A DNA stretch of 16,649 nucleotides from CAYFLR01 sp964343805 (lineage in GTDB: Bacteria > Bdellovibrionota_B > Oligoflexia > CAYFLR01): the NCBI GenBank assembly GCA_964343805.1, contig CAYFLR010000091.1, forward strand, positions 1-16,649, written 5' to 3'. Below, piece by piece: positions 5,235 through 12,948 of the stretch (positions within the stretch are counted from its first letter, which is position 1; every line of letters begins with the position of its first letter). Under the pieces are notes generated by a model that had not been told where the DNA came from, did no database searches, and saw nothing but the letters and a program-made list of their open reading frames with translations. A program made the position numbers and the translations under genes.

Positions 5235-6422
5235 CTACAAGAAGGTTCTCTGAATGATTTTACGTCCCTCTTTGACCGTAGATTTGGTAATCAAAATTTC
5301 ACCGAGTTTTTGAAAAGAACCCGACTCTGGGTCAAAAATTTGGAGAATTTGATCCTCTCTTTCTAGTTTTAAGAAAGAGGCAACCATTTTAATCATCACA
5401 TTGAAATTGGAAATATGATGCTGCATTCGATCTTGAAATTGGAGCGTGTCTAGAATAGGGGAAATCTTAGCCGCAAAGAGATCATTTTGATTGGTCACAT
5501 CAGCTAAGTTAGAAACCATCCCTTGCAAAAACTCTGAAGTCAACTTTTTTGACTGGGATTTGGAAACTAAAGAATTCCGCACCATCGTCATACTACGTAA
5601 AGAATCAGAAGAAAAATTTGAGAGACGCTCGGCTTCGGAAAGCACATGGTTGAGCCGCCCCCCTATTCTCATCACCACATCTTCCACCTGCTTCACGCAA
5701 ATATCCAACATTTGACTTAAAAAAGAAAAGAATCGATCCAAAAGATCGATACGAGTCATAGTGCAGGATGCAGGTAGTTTAAAGGGTTTACCAGGAAGGA
5801 CGGGGTAACACTTAGAAAAAACTTCCCGTTCTAATTTTGTGGCAAATTGCTCATTCATCTTCTTCATGAGATCGCCAATGTCTAACTTGAGTGAAAAATC
5901 CTTATTATTTATGGTTTGAGTTACAGCAATAGTGTCTTGTAAAATCACCCCTAAATGATCGAGGATCTGTCTCACTAAATCGTGGCATTGGAATTCGGCC
6001 ACTAGACTTCCCACATTGTCTTTCATAGACTCATCAGTTACATGGAGCATCTCTAAATGCTTTTGGTAACCTGACATGGCCAGCCTGCGATTTTTCTCTT
6101 CAGCGCCCTCTTTAACATCAATTTCTTTCCCCGCCGCCATTTGCGCCTGAGCCTGCTCGAAAATATCATCCACCTCTTCATTCACTTTGTTGGCCACCTG
6201 GCTACTATCTGAGTTCACCTTGTAGAGCCCCTCAAATGATTGAAGAATATTCATCTCTTCTTCCGATAAGATATCTCCAGCAGAGGCAAGAATGGTATTA
6301 ACCGATCGATCCAGAGAATTTCTGATAATATCGAATACCTCTTTTTGAAAGGCAGCAAATTGATAAAGCAACATGGGTTGACTGTCTCTAAATTTCGCTA
6401 ACACTTCACCTTTTGCACTCAT
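5235..6422 (-). CDS. CheZ-like protein with two QDxxRQ-type motifs
   Basis: A 395-residue, soluble, mostly helical protein. Two segments resemble the CheZ active-site helix (FQDLTGQ; Asp and Gln four apart in E. coli CheZ): EFQCHDLVRQILDH (D148, Q152) and LQFQDRMQHHISNF (Q330-D331, Q334). A CheZ-type role in removing phosphate from CheY or another receiver is therefore plausible but inferred; the rest does not look like classical CheZ. The region 71-115 is polar and Ala/Glu-rich, likely a linker or coiled coil. The start at 6422 has AGGAGAG just upstream. It follows the receiver-TPR gene by 39 bp, so the two may work together in chemotaxis or motility signalling. Confidence 0.6.
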   Translation of the reverse strand: MSAKGEVLAKFRDSQPMLLYQFAAFQKEVFDIIRNSLDRSVNTILASAGDILSEEEMNILQSFEGLYKVNSDSSQVANKVNEEVDDIFEQAQAQMAAGKEIDVKEGAEEKNRRLAMSGYQKHLEMLHVTDESMKDNVGSLVAEFQCHDLVRQILDHLGVILQDTIAVTQTINNKDFSLKLDIGDLMKKMNEQFATKLEREVFSKCYPVLPGKPFKLPASCTMTRIDLLDRFFSFLSQMLDICVKQVEDVVMRIGGRLNHVLSEAERLSNFSSDSLRSMTMVRNSLVSKSQSKKLTSEFLQGMVSNLADVTNQNDLFAAKISPILDTLQFQDRMQHHISNFNVMIKMVASFLKLEREDQILQIFDPESGSFQKLGEILITKSTVKEGRKIIQRTFL

Positions 6423-6461
6423 ACACTCTCCTGTGTTGATACCTTCACTCTAATCACCGTT

Positions 6462-7664
6462 TCATGAGCTTTTACTCTTAGCCTTTTTCCGGGCTGGTTT
6501 ACTCATCACTTGATCGAGATGAGTTTTCGCTTTTTCATATTCAGGGTTAATTCTCAAACACTCTTGTAAGTATCTTACAATATCCTCTCTGTGATCCCCA
6601 CCAATTCGCATATAGGCTAAAGCGATATTAAAGTAAATTCGATAACCCTCTTTATAATCGGGAAAGAATTCCACCGCTTTTTTATATTCTTCAATGGCCT
6701 CTTCTAGTTTATCTTCTTTAGCTAGCAGGACCCCTTTGTTATTATAAAAACGGATCATCTCAATAGGCTCAGCCACTTCACTACAAAAATTGGCCGCTTG
6801 ATCTTCGTAACCTTTATCTTTCAATTCCTGAATCATACCAAATTTAATATCTGGATCTTCTGGAGTCACTCCCATGATCTCTTTGTATTTATCTATGGTT
6901 TTTTCTGGGTGATTTAAATGAAGATACATAGCAGCCATATCATTGATCCGCTGCAAGTTTTGAGGAGCCTTGGCATCTGCTTTTTCAAAATACTTTTGAG
7001 CCTCTTTGAAGTTCCCCAATTTCATATTAACACGACCCAAATCATTTATAGTGGCCAAATTATCAGGGTCTTTGGTTTCACGCTGCTTATGAATTTGAAG
7101 GCTTTCCTGATACTGCTCCATTTTCTCCAGCACATTGGCCATAGCTCGAGGCCCCTCTTTTCCATAGGAGCTGAGGTTCTGCTTTAAAGTAGCCAAAGCT
7201 TTATCGAATTTGTTTTGGTTGATAAAAGAATCAATGATTTGATTGGTCTCTCGCATAGATTGTTGATTCATTCTATCCTGCTGTCTTTTTTGCAGTAATG
7301 TCAAAAGCTTAGGACCACTCACCGGTTTATTTAACACCCCCACATCGCCAAACTCTTGCATGAGACTCTGGCTCTCAGCAGGAAAGCTTTTTCCCACCAT
7401 CAATATAGGCATAAAACCCCTTTGGAGCTCTTGATCAAGGGCTTGTAGCTTTTGCAGCATGACGAGACCAGAGTACTCTTCCAGGTCAAAGGAGACCATC
7501 ACGCAATCTATGATTTGGTTTTTAAATAGATAAAATGCGGATGCCGCCTGATTCGTGGTCACACAATTCACTGAAATTTTAATGAGTTGATTTTCAATAA
7601 ATTTGGTGACAGTGACATCGTTATCAATAACCAGAATTTTTCTAGGATATAAATTGGTATTCAT
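6462..7664 (-). CDS. Degenerate receiver domain fused to TPR repeats
   Basis: A 400-residue protein. Residues 8-125 form a CheY-like receiver: ILVIDND (acidic pair D14/D16), a Lys in GVLNKPV, and the LVMLQKLQ helix. The phosphoacceptor position is Ser58 in DCVMVSFDLEEYSG, and the conserved Thr/Ser is Gly (LMVGKS), so it probably cannot be phosphorylated normally. From about 140 to 385 there are TPR-like repeats (LATINDLGRVNMKLGNFKEAQKYFEKA; FYNNKGVLLAKEDKLEEAIEEYKKAVEFFPD; and others), which suggests a protein scaffold. The C-terminus is Lys/Ser-rich. It heads the minus-strand row with the CheZ-like gene next. Receiver and TPR calls are firm; the role is unknown. Confidence 0.85.
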   Translation of the reverse strand: MNTNLYPRKILVIDNDVTVTKFIENQLIKISVNCVTTNQAASAFYLFKNQIIDCVMVSFDLEEYSGLVMLQKLQALDQELQRGFMPILMVGKSFPAESQSLMQEFGDVGVLNKPVSGPKLLTLLQKRQQDRMNQQSMRETNQIIDSFINQNKFDKALATLKQNLSSYGKEGPRAMANVLEKMEQYQESLQIHKQRETKDPDNLATINDLGRVNMKLGNFKEAQKYFEKADAKAPQNLQRINDMAAMYLHLNHPEKTIDKYKEIMGVTPEDPDIKFGMIQELKDKGYEDQAANFCSEVAEPIEMIRFYNNKGVLLAKEDKLEEAIEEYKKAVEFFPDYKEGYRIYFNIALAYMRIGGDHREDIVRYLQECLRINPEYEKAKTHLDQVMSKPARKKAKSKSS

Positions 7665-7826
7665 TAACTCTACCCAGGGTAAAAGTTCTATTTGTATATT
7701 AAAAAGAGCATCTCACATGGAGATCAATACCTAATTTTATCCTATTTAGTTATAATTATCTAATAAAAATCCCATGGTTAATTAAGTTTCTGACTGAGGA
7801 TGATCTATTTTTAGGGAATAGCTTAC

Positions 7827-7853
7827 AAAAAAAGGGGGGCGGCTTGCCCCCCT
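7827..7853 (-). terminator. Rho-independent terminator after the small motility-linked gene
   Basis: Stem AGGGGGGC (7833-7840) / GCCCCCCT (7846-7853), loop GGCTT. Read on the minus strand it is followed by T residues (complement of the A-run 7827-7833). It lies 41 bp after the stop of the 7894-8265 gene. Confidence 0.85.
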
Positions 7854-7893
7854 GCAATATTTGAACTTTGATTGAACTCTCGATTTTATAATG

Positions 7894-8265
7894 TTAGGCA
7901 GCTGCTACTGCCTCCTCTTGACTACAAATATCGGAAATTTCACCGAATAACATTTCTGGATAACCATCCTCACACTCGTCCAAAGAGCTTGGATAGCTAT
8001 GCACACTCAAGCTGCATAGACGATAGATTTTACTTAGCATACGGGAAACCACTCTGCGTATACAATCATAGAGTTCATATGATTTACCGGAAATGGTTAA
8101 CTCTTTGCCAAAAAGATTAAATTTTAAGGTACATTTAAATTTGGTTATTTCTCTTGTGATCTCCACTGAAAGAAGGTGAACTTTAAATTTTGCATAGATC
8201 TCCTGGTATAAAAATGTGAACAGTTTAGCAGCAACATTTTGACAACTTTCTTCCTGGTTATGCAT
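7894..8265 (-). CDS. Small protein, possibly HPF/RaiA-like, sigma-28 linked
   Basis: A 123-residue protein of no firmly recognised family. Residues 29-82 read as beta-beta-beta-alpha: VHLLSVEIT, KFKCTLKFN, KELTISG, then the helix KSYELYDCIRRVVSRMLSKIYRL. That order, with GK-x-L and x-LYD-CI-x-x-VV, resembles the second half of ribosome hibernation factors HPF/RaiA (S30AE fold), but the first strand is missing, so this is only a hypothesis. The C-terminal 35 residues are acidic and probably flexible. The start is ATG 8265 with AGGAGG 4 bp upstream; an ATG at 8286 lacks one. A sigma-28-like promoter (8415-8389) lies upstream, diverging from the chemoreceptor operon, and a strong terminator follows. 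Confidence 0.7.
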   Translation of the reverse strand: MHNQEESCQNVAAKLFTFLYQEIYAKFKVHLLSVEITREITKFKCTLKFNLFGKELTISGKSYELYDCIRRVVSRMLSKIYRLCSLSVHSYPSSLDECEDGYPEMLFGEISDICSQEEAVAAA

Positions 8266-8388
8266 CTTGCCTCCTATTTTTCCCAAATCCTCTATCCTCT
8301 AGAAGATTCAAGACAATTCTTTCAATATCAGTAAGATAACCCTGTCTTCACACCTCCTTTTTAGTTTGATGGTTAGTAGCTATCCTTA

Positions 8389-8415
8389 TTATCGAATTTT
8401 TAGAAAAAATGTTTA
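8389..8415 (-). promoter_or_regulatory. Sigma-28 (FliA)-like promoter, minus strand
   Basis: On the minus strand: TAAA (8415-8412), exactly 15 bp, then TTCGATAA (8396-8389), against the FliA consensus TAAA-N15-GCCGATAA (all 4 of the -35 bases, 6 of 8 in the -10). The expected transcript runs into the gene starting at 8265 with a leader of about 115 nt. Confidence 0.6.
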
Positions 8416-8431
8416 TAACTATTTTTTTTTC

Positions 8432-8458
8432 TAAACTCTCCTCTATTTGTTCCGATGG
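8432..8458 (+). promoter_or_regulatory. Sigma-28 (FliA)-like promoter, plus strand
   Basis: TAAA (8432-8435), exactly 15 bp, then TCCGATGG (8451-8458), against TAAA-N15-GCCGATAA (4/4 and 5/8). The start would be near 8463-8466, about 35 nt before the chemoreceptor ATG at 8500. It covers the alternative ATG at 8455 and so argues against that start. Confidence 0.55.
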
Positions 8459-8499
8459 TTTCAAAGGAACATGGAAAAGTTTTAATAAAGGATTATAAA

Positions 8500-10617
8500 A
8501 TGAGCAAGGGAATTGAAAACATTAAGAATCCAGCCATCATTTCTAATGGGCTTCTCCTGGGAATGTGCATTATTTTACTGGCCCTCCCCTTTATTGCCTG
8601 GGAGTATTTTTCCACCTCTGAGATGATTAATCGAAATCAACAGAATTTGGCATCAGCTAAGCTTCTGATTCAATCAGAATTGCTTAAAGAAGATGGGGCT
8701 CCTTTAAATGCCAAGACCCTTTCTCAAACCATCAAAACCAAGTTTGAACAGATAGCCATTCCAACTCCAGCTCATTTCAAACTGACCTTAGAGCTTAAAA
8801 ACGCTTTGGCCGGTTCCATAGACATGCCTTCAGGTAATCCTTATCAGTCCCTCAAACTCATGTATGAGCATATAAATAATCTCGAAAGCCGAATGCAAAA
8901 AGAGTACACCTCTTATATTAATAGCAGCAAATCAAGCACCACCATTCTCCTTCTCACTCTTATTGTGTTAACTGGTTTGTATATTACTGCCCGCAATAAA
9001 GCCAGCAAACATTTAGAAGAACAAGATATTGAAACTATAGCCGAAATGCTAAAAAAGAACCCCGGTGCTCAGAAACATCTCCAGCGTATCTTTGGCGATA
9101 CCTTTATTCCTATAGTAGAGAGCCAAAAAGTTGAAACACCTCTGATGCCTGAAACCAATACCACCACCTTGCCACCGCTCCCTGAAATTGAAAAAACACC
9201 TCCCCAGGCTCCTCCAGCTATGTCAAGGATCAGTACAATTATCGATCAAACTGAGGTAAATCGGCAAAATATGATCTCTCATATTGCTGAAGAGCGCAAA
9301 GATCAAGAGCAAGTAATCGAAATGATGCAGAATATTTTCTTTACGGCGAAAAAATACACCACCATTTCCGAACAAATCAAATATTTACAAAATAAAGTGC
9401 ATGATTATTTTGCACTCATAAACAACAATCAGATTTCTAGCTCCTCAAAAATTGGGCAGCTGCGAAATGATTATCGAACCCTGGCTCTCAACATCCAATT
9501 CTCAAAAGAAAACAATAAAGAATTCACTCACCTCCTCTTTTCTAATGAGCAGGTCCTCACCGAAGCTCAAGAGGGATTTCAAAAAGCAGTGGATGAGATC
9601 AAAGACTTTCTCAATTTCACTCAAAATAATGATGACACCTATGCTGAGGTGGCAGAATTTGTAGATGCAGATCTAGACAACTTTAATAATCTATCTGATC
9701 AGCTAAATACCACAGTTGCCAATCATGATACCCTGCAATCTCAAATCAAATCCTCTCATGAGGTTTTAAAAGACCTAGCTATTCTGATCCAAAAGATTTT
9801 AAAAGTATTTGATACCATTGAGGATGTTGCAAACCAAACAAGTATCATCGCTCTTAATGCTGCTATCGAGGCGGCAAGAGCTGGTGAAAAAGGTGCTGGT
9901 TTTGCGGTTGTTGCTGAACAAATTCGTGAATTGGCGGAGAGATCTCTTAATTCCACACACAGTGTATTAACTCTAATCCATGAACTCGACAACAATCACT
10001 TTAGCGCTATGAAATCTATTAAGAATGCCGGTATCGAGCTGAAACATGCTATTGGAAAATCCGAAGACATGAAAAAGTCTTTACTGAACTCTTCCAAAGT
10101 TCTCCAGAGGATTCAGCGTTTCGTTTCCAATTTAAGATACAAAAACAATTCCAGGTCTAAGAATTTAGAGGAAGTGGTACACAACTACTCCAACAAGCTC
10201 GGAACTATGCAAGAGCTACTCAAATCAAATAATGCCATGCTACAAATTGCCAATGACGTAACTAAGGACCTCACTGGATGTGAATCTTCTGGTATAGCAC
10301 TTAAGAGTGAATTAGAGCAACTTGCCTACACCAATCATGAGTCCACTGAGCAAATCGCAGTAATCAACACTTTCCTAAGTAACCAACAGGGATATTATCA
10401 AAACCAACACCAGCACATTAAACAGTTAGTGGAGGAATTTGAAACAGTATTTACCAGGGCCTTCTCGGCTTCCAACCATAAGCATCAGCATAAACAAGTT
10501 GTGTTTGACGTGATTCAAGAGCTCAACTCTCTAAAGACCTATCTTGGTAAAGAGGGAGAAAGCATAATTGCGCACGGCGGTGATGAAGGGGAAGTAGAAG
10601 AACAAGCGGCCATATAA
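8500..10617 (+). CDS. Methyl-accepting chemotaxis protein without HAMP domain
   Basis: A 705-residue membrane chemoreceptor. TM1 is about 13-37, then a small periplasmic part of about 110 residues (helical, LASAKLLIQSELLKE), TM2 about 147-167 (TTILLLTLIVLTGLYITA), a Pro-rich linker (about 210-240) and a long helical cytoplasmic part. The MCP signalling tip is clear: QTSIIALNAAIEAARAGE then KGAGFAVVAEQIRELAERS (about 446-480), which binds CheA/CheW. No HAMP domain follows TM2, and I see no recognisable sensor domain. The start is ATG 8500, with AAAGGA 7 bp upstream; the in-frame ATG at 8455 lies in the promoter and has no ribosome site. It has a sigma-28-like promoter and a flagellin 12 bp downstream. 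Confidence 0.9.
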   Translation: MSKGIENIKNPAIISNGLLLGMCIILLALPFIAWEYFSTSEMINRNQQNLASAKLLIQSELLKEDGAPLNAKTLSQTIKTKFEQIAIPTPAHFKLTLELKNALAGSIDMPSGNPYQSLKLMYEHINNLESRMQKEYTSYINSSKSSTTILLLTLIVLTGLYITARNKASKHLEEQDIETIAEMLKKNPGAQKHLQRIFGDTFIPIVESQKVETPLMPETNTTTLPPLPEIEKTPPQAPPAMSRISTIIDQTEVNRQNMISHIAEERKDQEQVIEMMQNIFFTAKKYTTISEQIKYLQNKVHDYFALINNNQISSSSKIGQLRNDYRTLALNIQFSKENNKEFTHLLFSNEQVLTEAQEGFQKAVDEIKDFLNFTQNNDDTYAEVAEFVDADLDNFNNLSDQLNTTVANHDTLQSQIKSSHEVLKDLAILIQKILKVFDTIEDVANQTSIIALNAAIEAARAGEKGAGFAVVAEQIRELAERSLNSTHSVLTLIHELDNNHFSAMKSIKNAGIELKHAIGKSEDMKKSLLNSSKVLQRIQRFVSNLRYKNNSRSKNLEEVVHNYSNKLGTMQELLKSNNAMLQIANDVTKDLTGCESSGIALKSELEQLAYTNHESTEQIAVINTFLSNQQGYYQNQHQHIKQLVEEFETVFTRAFSASNHKHQHKQVVFDVIQELNSLKTYLGKEGESIIAHGGDEGEVEEQAAI

Positions 10618-10629
10618 AATAGGAATTTT

Positions 10630-11550
10630 ATGGCATTAAGAATTCGCTCAGATTCAACAACTGATGGCGTAAAGAGCAATCTTGAGAAAGCCAGACGTAA
10701 GTATAGTGATTCACTCCAAAAGCTATCTAGTGGTGTAATTTTTACCAAGCAAAATCCCCGAGCAGCTGAAAGAGCAATTTCTGAACGGATGGGACAATCC
10801 GTTGCCTCTCTGCAGATGGGAAAGAACAATGCCTCTATGGCTATCTCCTTAGTTCAAACAGGTGAAAGTGGTCTAAATGAAATCTCCAATATCCTAATCC
10901 GAATGAAAGAACTGTCTATGCAGGCCATGAATAATACGGTATCTGATAAAGAGAGATCCTTTTTCCTCACAGAATATGAATCCCTCCGAAATGAAATAGA
11001 TCGAATTGCTAATAATACAGAATTTAATGGGATCAAAATCATCAAAGGTGGGGGAGACGATTTTAAGCAGGAAAATCTTTCCTTCTTTGTTGGGGCTCTC
11101 AACGAATACACCAGGCGAGTGGAAGATAATCCAAATGTAGTTCAATTAGAGGGTATAGATAAAATAAAGGCCACCACTGAAAACCTGATGATCCGTTCTT
11201 CAAAGCATCTACTGCAAGATGAAGAGGGAATCCCCATAGAAGACCTCTTAGAACTCATAGAACCTGAAGAAAATGATTACGCCACAGTCTTTGATGAGGC
11301 TCTGCACAAGATATCCAGCTACCGTGCCACCTTCGGTGGTATGAGCGCCCGCCTAGAAAGGGTGGTTGATTTTATTGATGTTCATGAAGAGAACATCAGA
11401 GCGGCAAAATCCAATATTGACGATGTAGATGTAGCCAAAGAGGTGGCTAATATGGCCAAAGCTAGTATCCTGGTGAATACTTCCTCAAGCCTTCTCTCTC
11501 AAGTCAATATGGAGAGAACCACAGCTCTTCGACTCATTCAGAATCTTTAG
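10630..11550 (+). CDS. Divergent flagellin-family protein
   Basis: A 306-residue flagellin-like filament subunit. The N-terminal D0/D1 part (1 to about 140) has the flagellin pattern: LQKLSSGVIF, AISERMGQSVASLQMGKNNASMAISLVQTGE, GLNEISNILIRMKELSMQAMN, FNGIKII. The C-terminal part (about 225-306) carries NIDDVDVAKEVANMAKASIL and ALRLIQNL. Oddities: the usual AADDAAG loop reads KQNPRAAE, and the variable domain is only about 80 residues and acidic (EDLLELIEPEEND). FlgL-type junction proteins share this fold, so a minor or specialised filament/hook-junction subunit is possible. AGGA lies 5 bp before the ATG, and the gene is 12 bp behind the chemoreceptor gene, so co-transcribed. Confidence 0.85.
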   Translation: MALRIRSDSTTDGVKSNLEKARRKYSDSLQKLSSGVIFTKQNPRAAERAISERMGQSVASLQMGKNNASMAISLVQTGESGLNEISNILIRMKELSMQAMNNTVSDKERSFFLTEYESLRNEIDRIANNTEFNGIKIIKGGGDDFKQENLSFFVGALNEYTRRVEDNPNVVQLEGIDKIKATTENLMIRSSKHLLQDEEGIPIEDLLELIEPEENDYATVFDEALHKISSYRATFGGMSARLERVVDFIDVHEENIRAAKSNIDDVDVAKEVANMAKASILVNTSSSLLSQVNMERTTALRLIQNL

Positions 11551-11558
11551 TTTTTCCT

Positions 11559-11575
11559 TGTGCGCGGAAAATTGG
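11559..11575 (+). repeat. 17-bp inverted repeat, left copy
   Basis: TGTGCGCGGAAAATTGG. The reverse complement of 14359-14375 is TGTGCGCGGAAAAATGG (16 of 17). A T-rich stretch precedes both, extending the likeness to about 20 of 25. It lies just after the flagellin stop. A 6-bp TTTTCC/GGAAAA stem here has no T-run after it. Confidence 0.6.
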
Positions 11576-11587
11576 TGCTAAAAAATA

Positions 11588-12439
11588 CTACATATAGAGA
11601 AACGATAGAAAGTCGAGCATAAAGGGACAGAAAACTTGGACCAACGGGCCAGTCAAGTTTAGAGCGGAATGCAGGATTATCACCACCCAGAGAGACCCAG
11701 ATCTTTCATAAACATGAGCATTAAACCATCCTAATAAGAAGGGGCCCAAAGGAAGACCAAAGTTTAGGCTCACAATATTCCCAAATAGATCCTCTAAGGG
11801 CATAGTGACATGAGCTAATGAAAATATAATGGCACTTAAATAACCCCCTAAGAAAGGCCCCATTTTTCTTCGCATGGAGCTGTAAACAAACCCACGAAAG
11901 AATATCTCTTCAGCAATGGGTGCTAGTATTAGAAACTGAAGAAGGACTAAAAAGGCTTGATTAGGGTCCTCTGCAAATTTCTCAACCGTGAATCGATATT
12001 CATTAGAGGTTATTCCCAGAAAATAATGGATTAAAAGAAATATGGAAAGAGCAACCAATAATAGAAAGAGGTTGGGAATAATAAATGAAAGAATGGAAGA
12101 ACTTGCAAACCGTTTCCAATTGCTAATTTTAAAACCCAGGCCAGATATGCGCTCTCTATAGTAAAAGAGGTAGACTCCATTGAGCACTAAAAGGAGCAAG
12201 GAATAACCTATGATTTTAAAGGTAGGATGGTAGGTAATTAATTTTGGAATGAGACTTCCAGCTATAACAAAGTAAATAAGCAAGGCCCAAATCCAAATGG
12301 CTGGACCAGTTACAGGGACAAATTTTTGTTGGAAGGTCAAACGGGTCAGCAGGTGATCAATCCAGGTGAAAAAACGTTCAAGGGTAGGAAACATACGTAC
12401 AACAACCTCATTAACCCGGTTCCCCCGGGATAGAATCAA
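11588..12439 (-). CDS. CPBP-family intramembrane metalloprotease (Abi/Rce1-like)
   Basis: An approximately 283-residue polytopic membrane protein with several hydrophobic segments. The CPBP signature is intact: APIAEEIFFRGF (E177, E178, R182), IIFSLAH (H210) and VVIILHSALN (H257, N261), the residues that bind the metal and cleave in the membrane. Family members process prenylated or small secreted peptides, give bacteriocin self-immunity, or protect against phage; the substrate here cannot be told. The reading frame overlaps the upstream gene stop by 4 bp (TTGA, 12439-12436), giving a TTG start. ATG 12394, with GAGG 11 bp upstream, is a good alternative. Second gene of a minus-strand pair. 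Confidence 0.85.
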   Translation of the reverse strand: MILSRGNRVNEVVVRMFPTLERFFTWIDHLLTRLTFQQKFVPVTGPAIWIWALLIYFVIAGSLIPKLITYHPTFKIIGYSLLLLVLNGVYLFYYRERISGLGFKISNWKRFASSSILSFIIPNLFLLLVALSIFLLIHYFLGITSNEYRFTVEKFAEDPNQAFLVLLQFLILAPIAEEIFFRGFVYSSMRRKMGPFLGGYLSAIIFSLAHVTMPLEDLFGNIVSLNFGLPLGPFLLGWFNAHVYERSGSLWVVIILHSALNLTGPLVQVFCPFMLDFLSFLYM

Positions 12440-12885
12440 ACTGATTCATCAGCATATCCTTCATCTGACACCATGTCATCAAGTAATTCTAAATTGTTAA
12501 CCAGCTCGCCATTTATATCATAACCATACTGGATAGAGAGAATACCCAGATTTCTTAATTTATCGTCTAAGAGATCCTCAATGGAAAGATCTGCCAGACT
12601 TCCCTGCATGGAGTAATATTCACAGGACCACCCAGGGTATTTATAGTTAGCATCAATTTCTTTAGCCAAACGCTCTTGCATCTTGGTTTTTAATTCAATG
12701 ACAGCCTCTTGATGAAGAGGTTTTAGAGCATGTATTTGTAGACAATCTTGATACATTCCATCTTCGCTATAAGTCCTAATATTTTTCACTGAAACCCATT
12801 TGCAGAGATCTAACTCTTCTTTACCCATGCCATTTTGTTTATCTGAAGCCACGCTATAATGGTACACTTTCCTTTGATTTGACAT
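12436..12885 (-). CDS. Hypothetical acidic protein
   Basis: A 149-residue soluble protein of no family I recognise. It is polar and acidic towards the C-terminus (LADLSIEDLLDDKL; LELLDDMVSDEGYADE) with no signal peptide or membrane segment. The start, ATG 12885, has a purine-rich GGGGGA about 6 bp upstream. Its last codons overlap the CPBP protease frame by 4 bp, so the two are probably translated together and may be functionally linked. Confidence 0.65.
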   Translation of the reverse strand: MSNQRKVYHYSVASDKQNGMGKEELDLCKWVSVKNIRTYSEDGMYQDCLQIHALKPLHQEAVIELKTKMQERLAKEIDANYKYPGWSCEYYSMQGSLADLSIEDLLDDKLRNLGILSIQYGYDINGELVNNLELLDDMVSDEGYADESV

Positions 12886-12948
12886 ACTAAGTCCCCCAAA
12901 AAGGATTATAATATTAAATATTTGACTTAAAAATTGACCGACTAAGGT

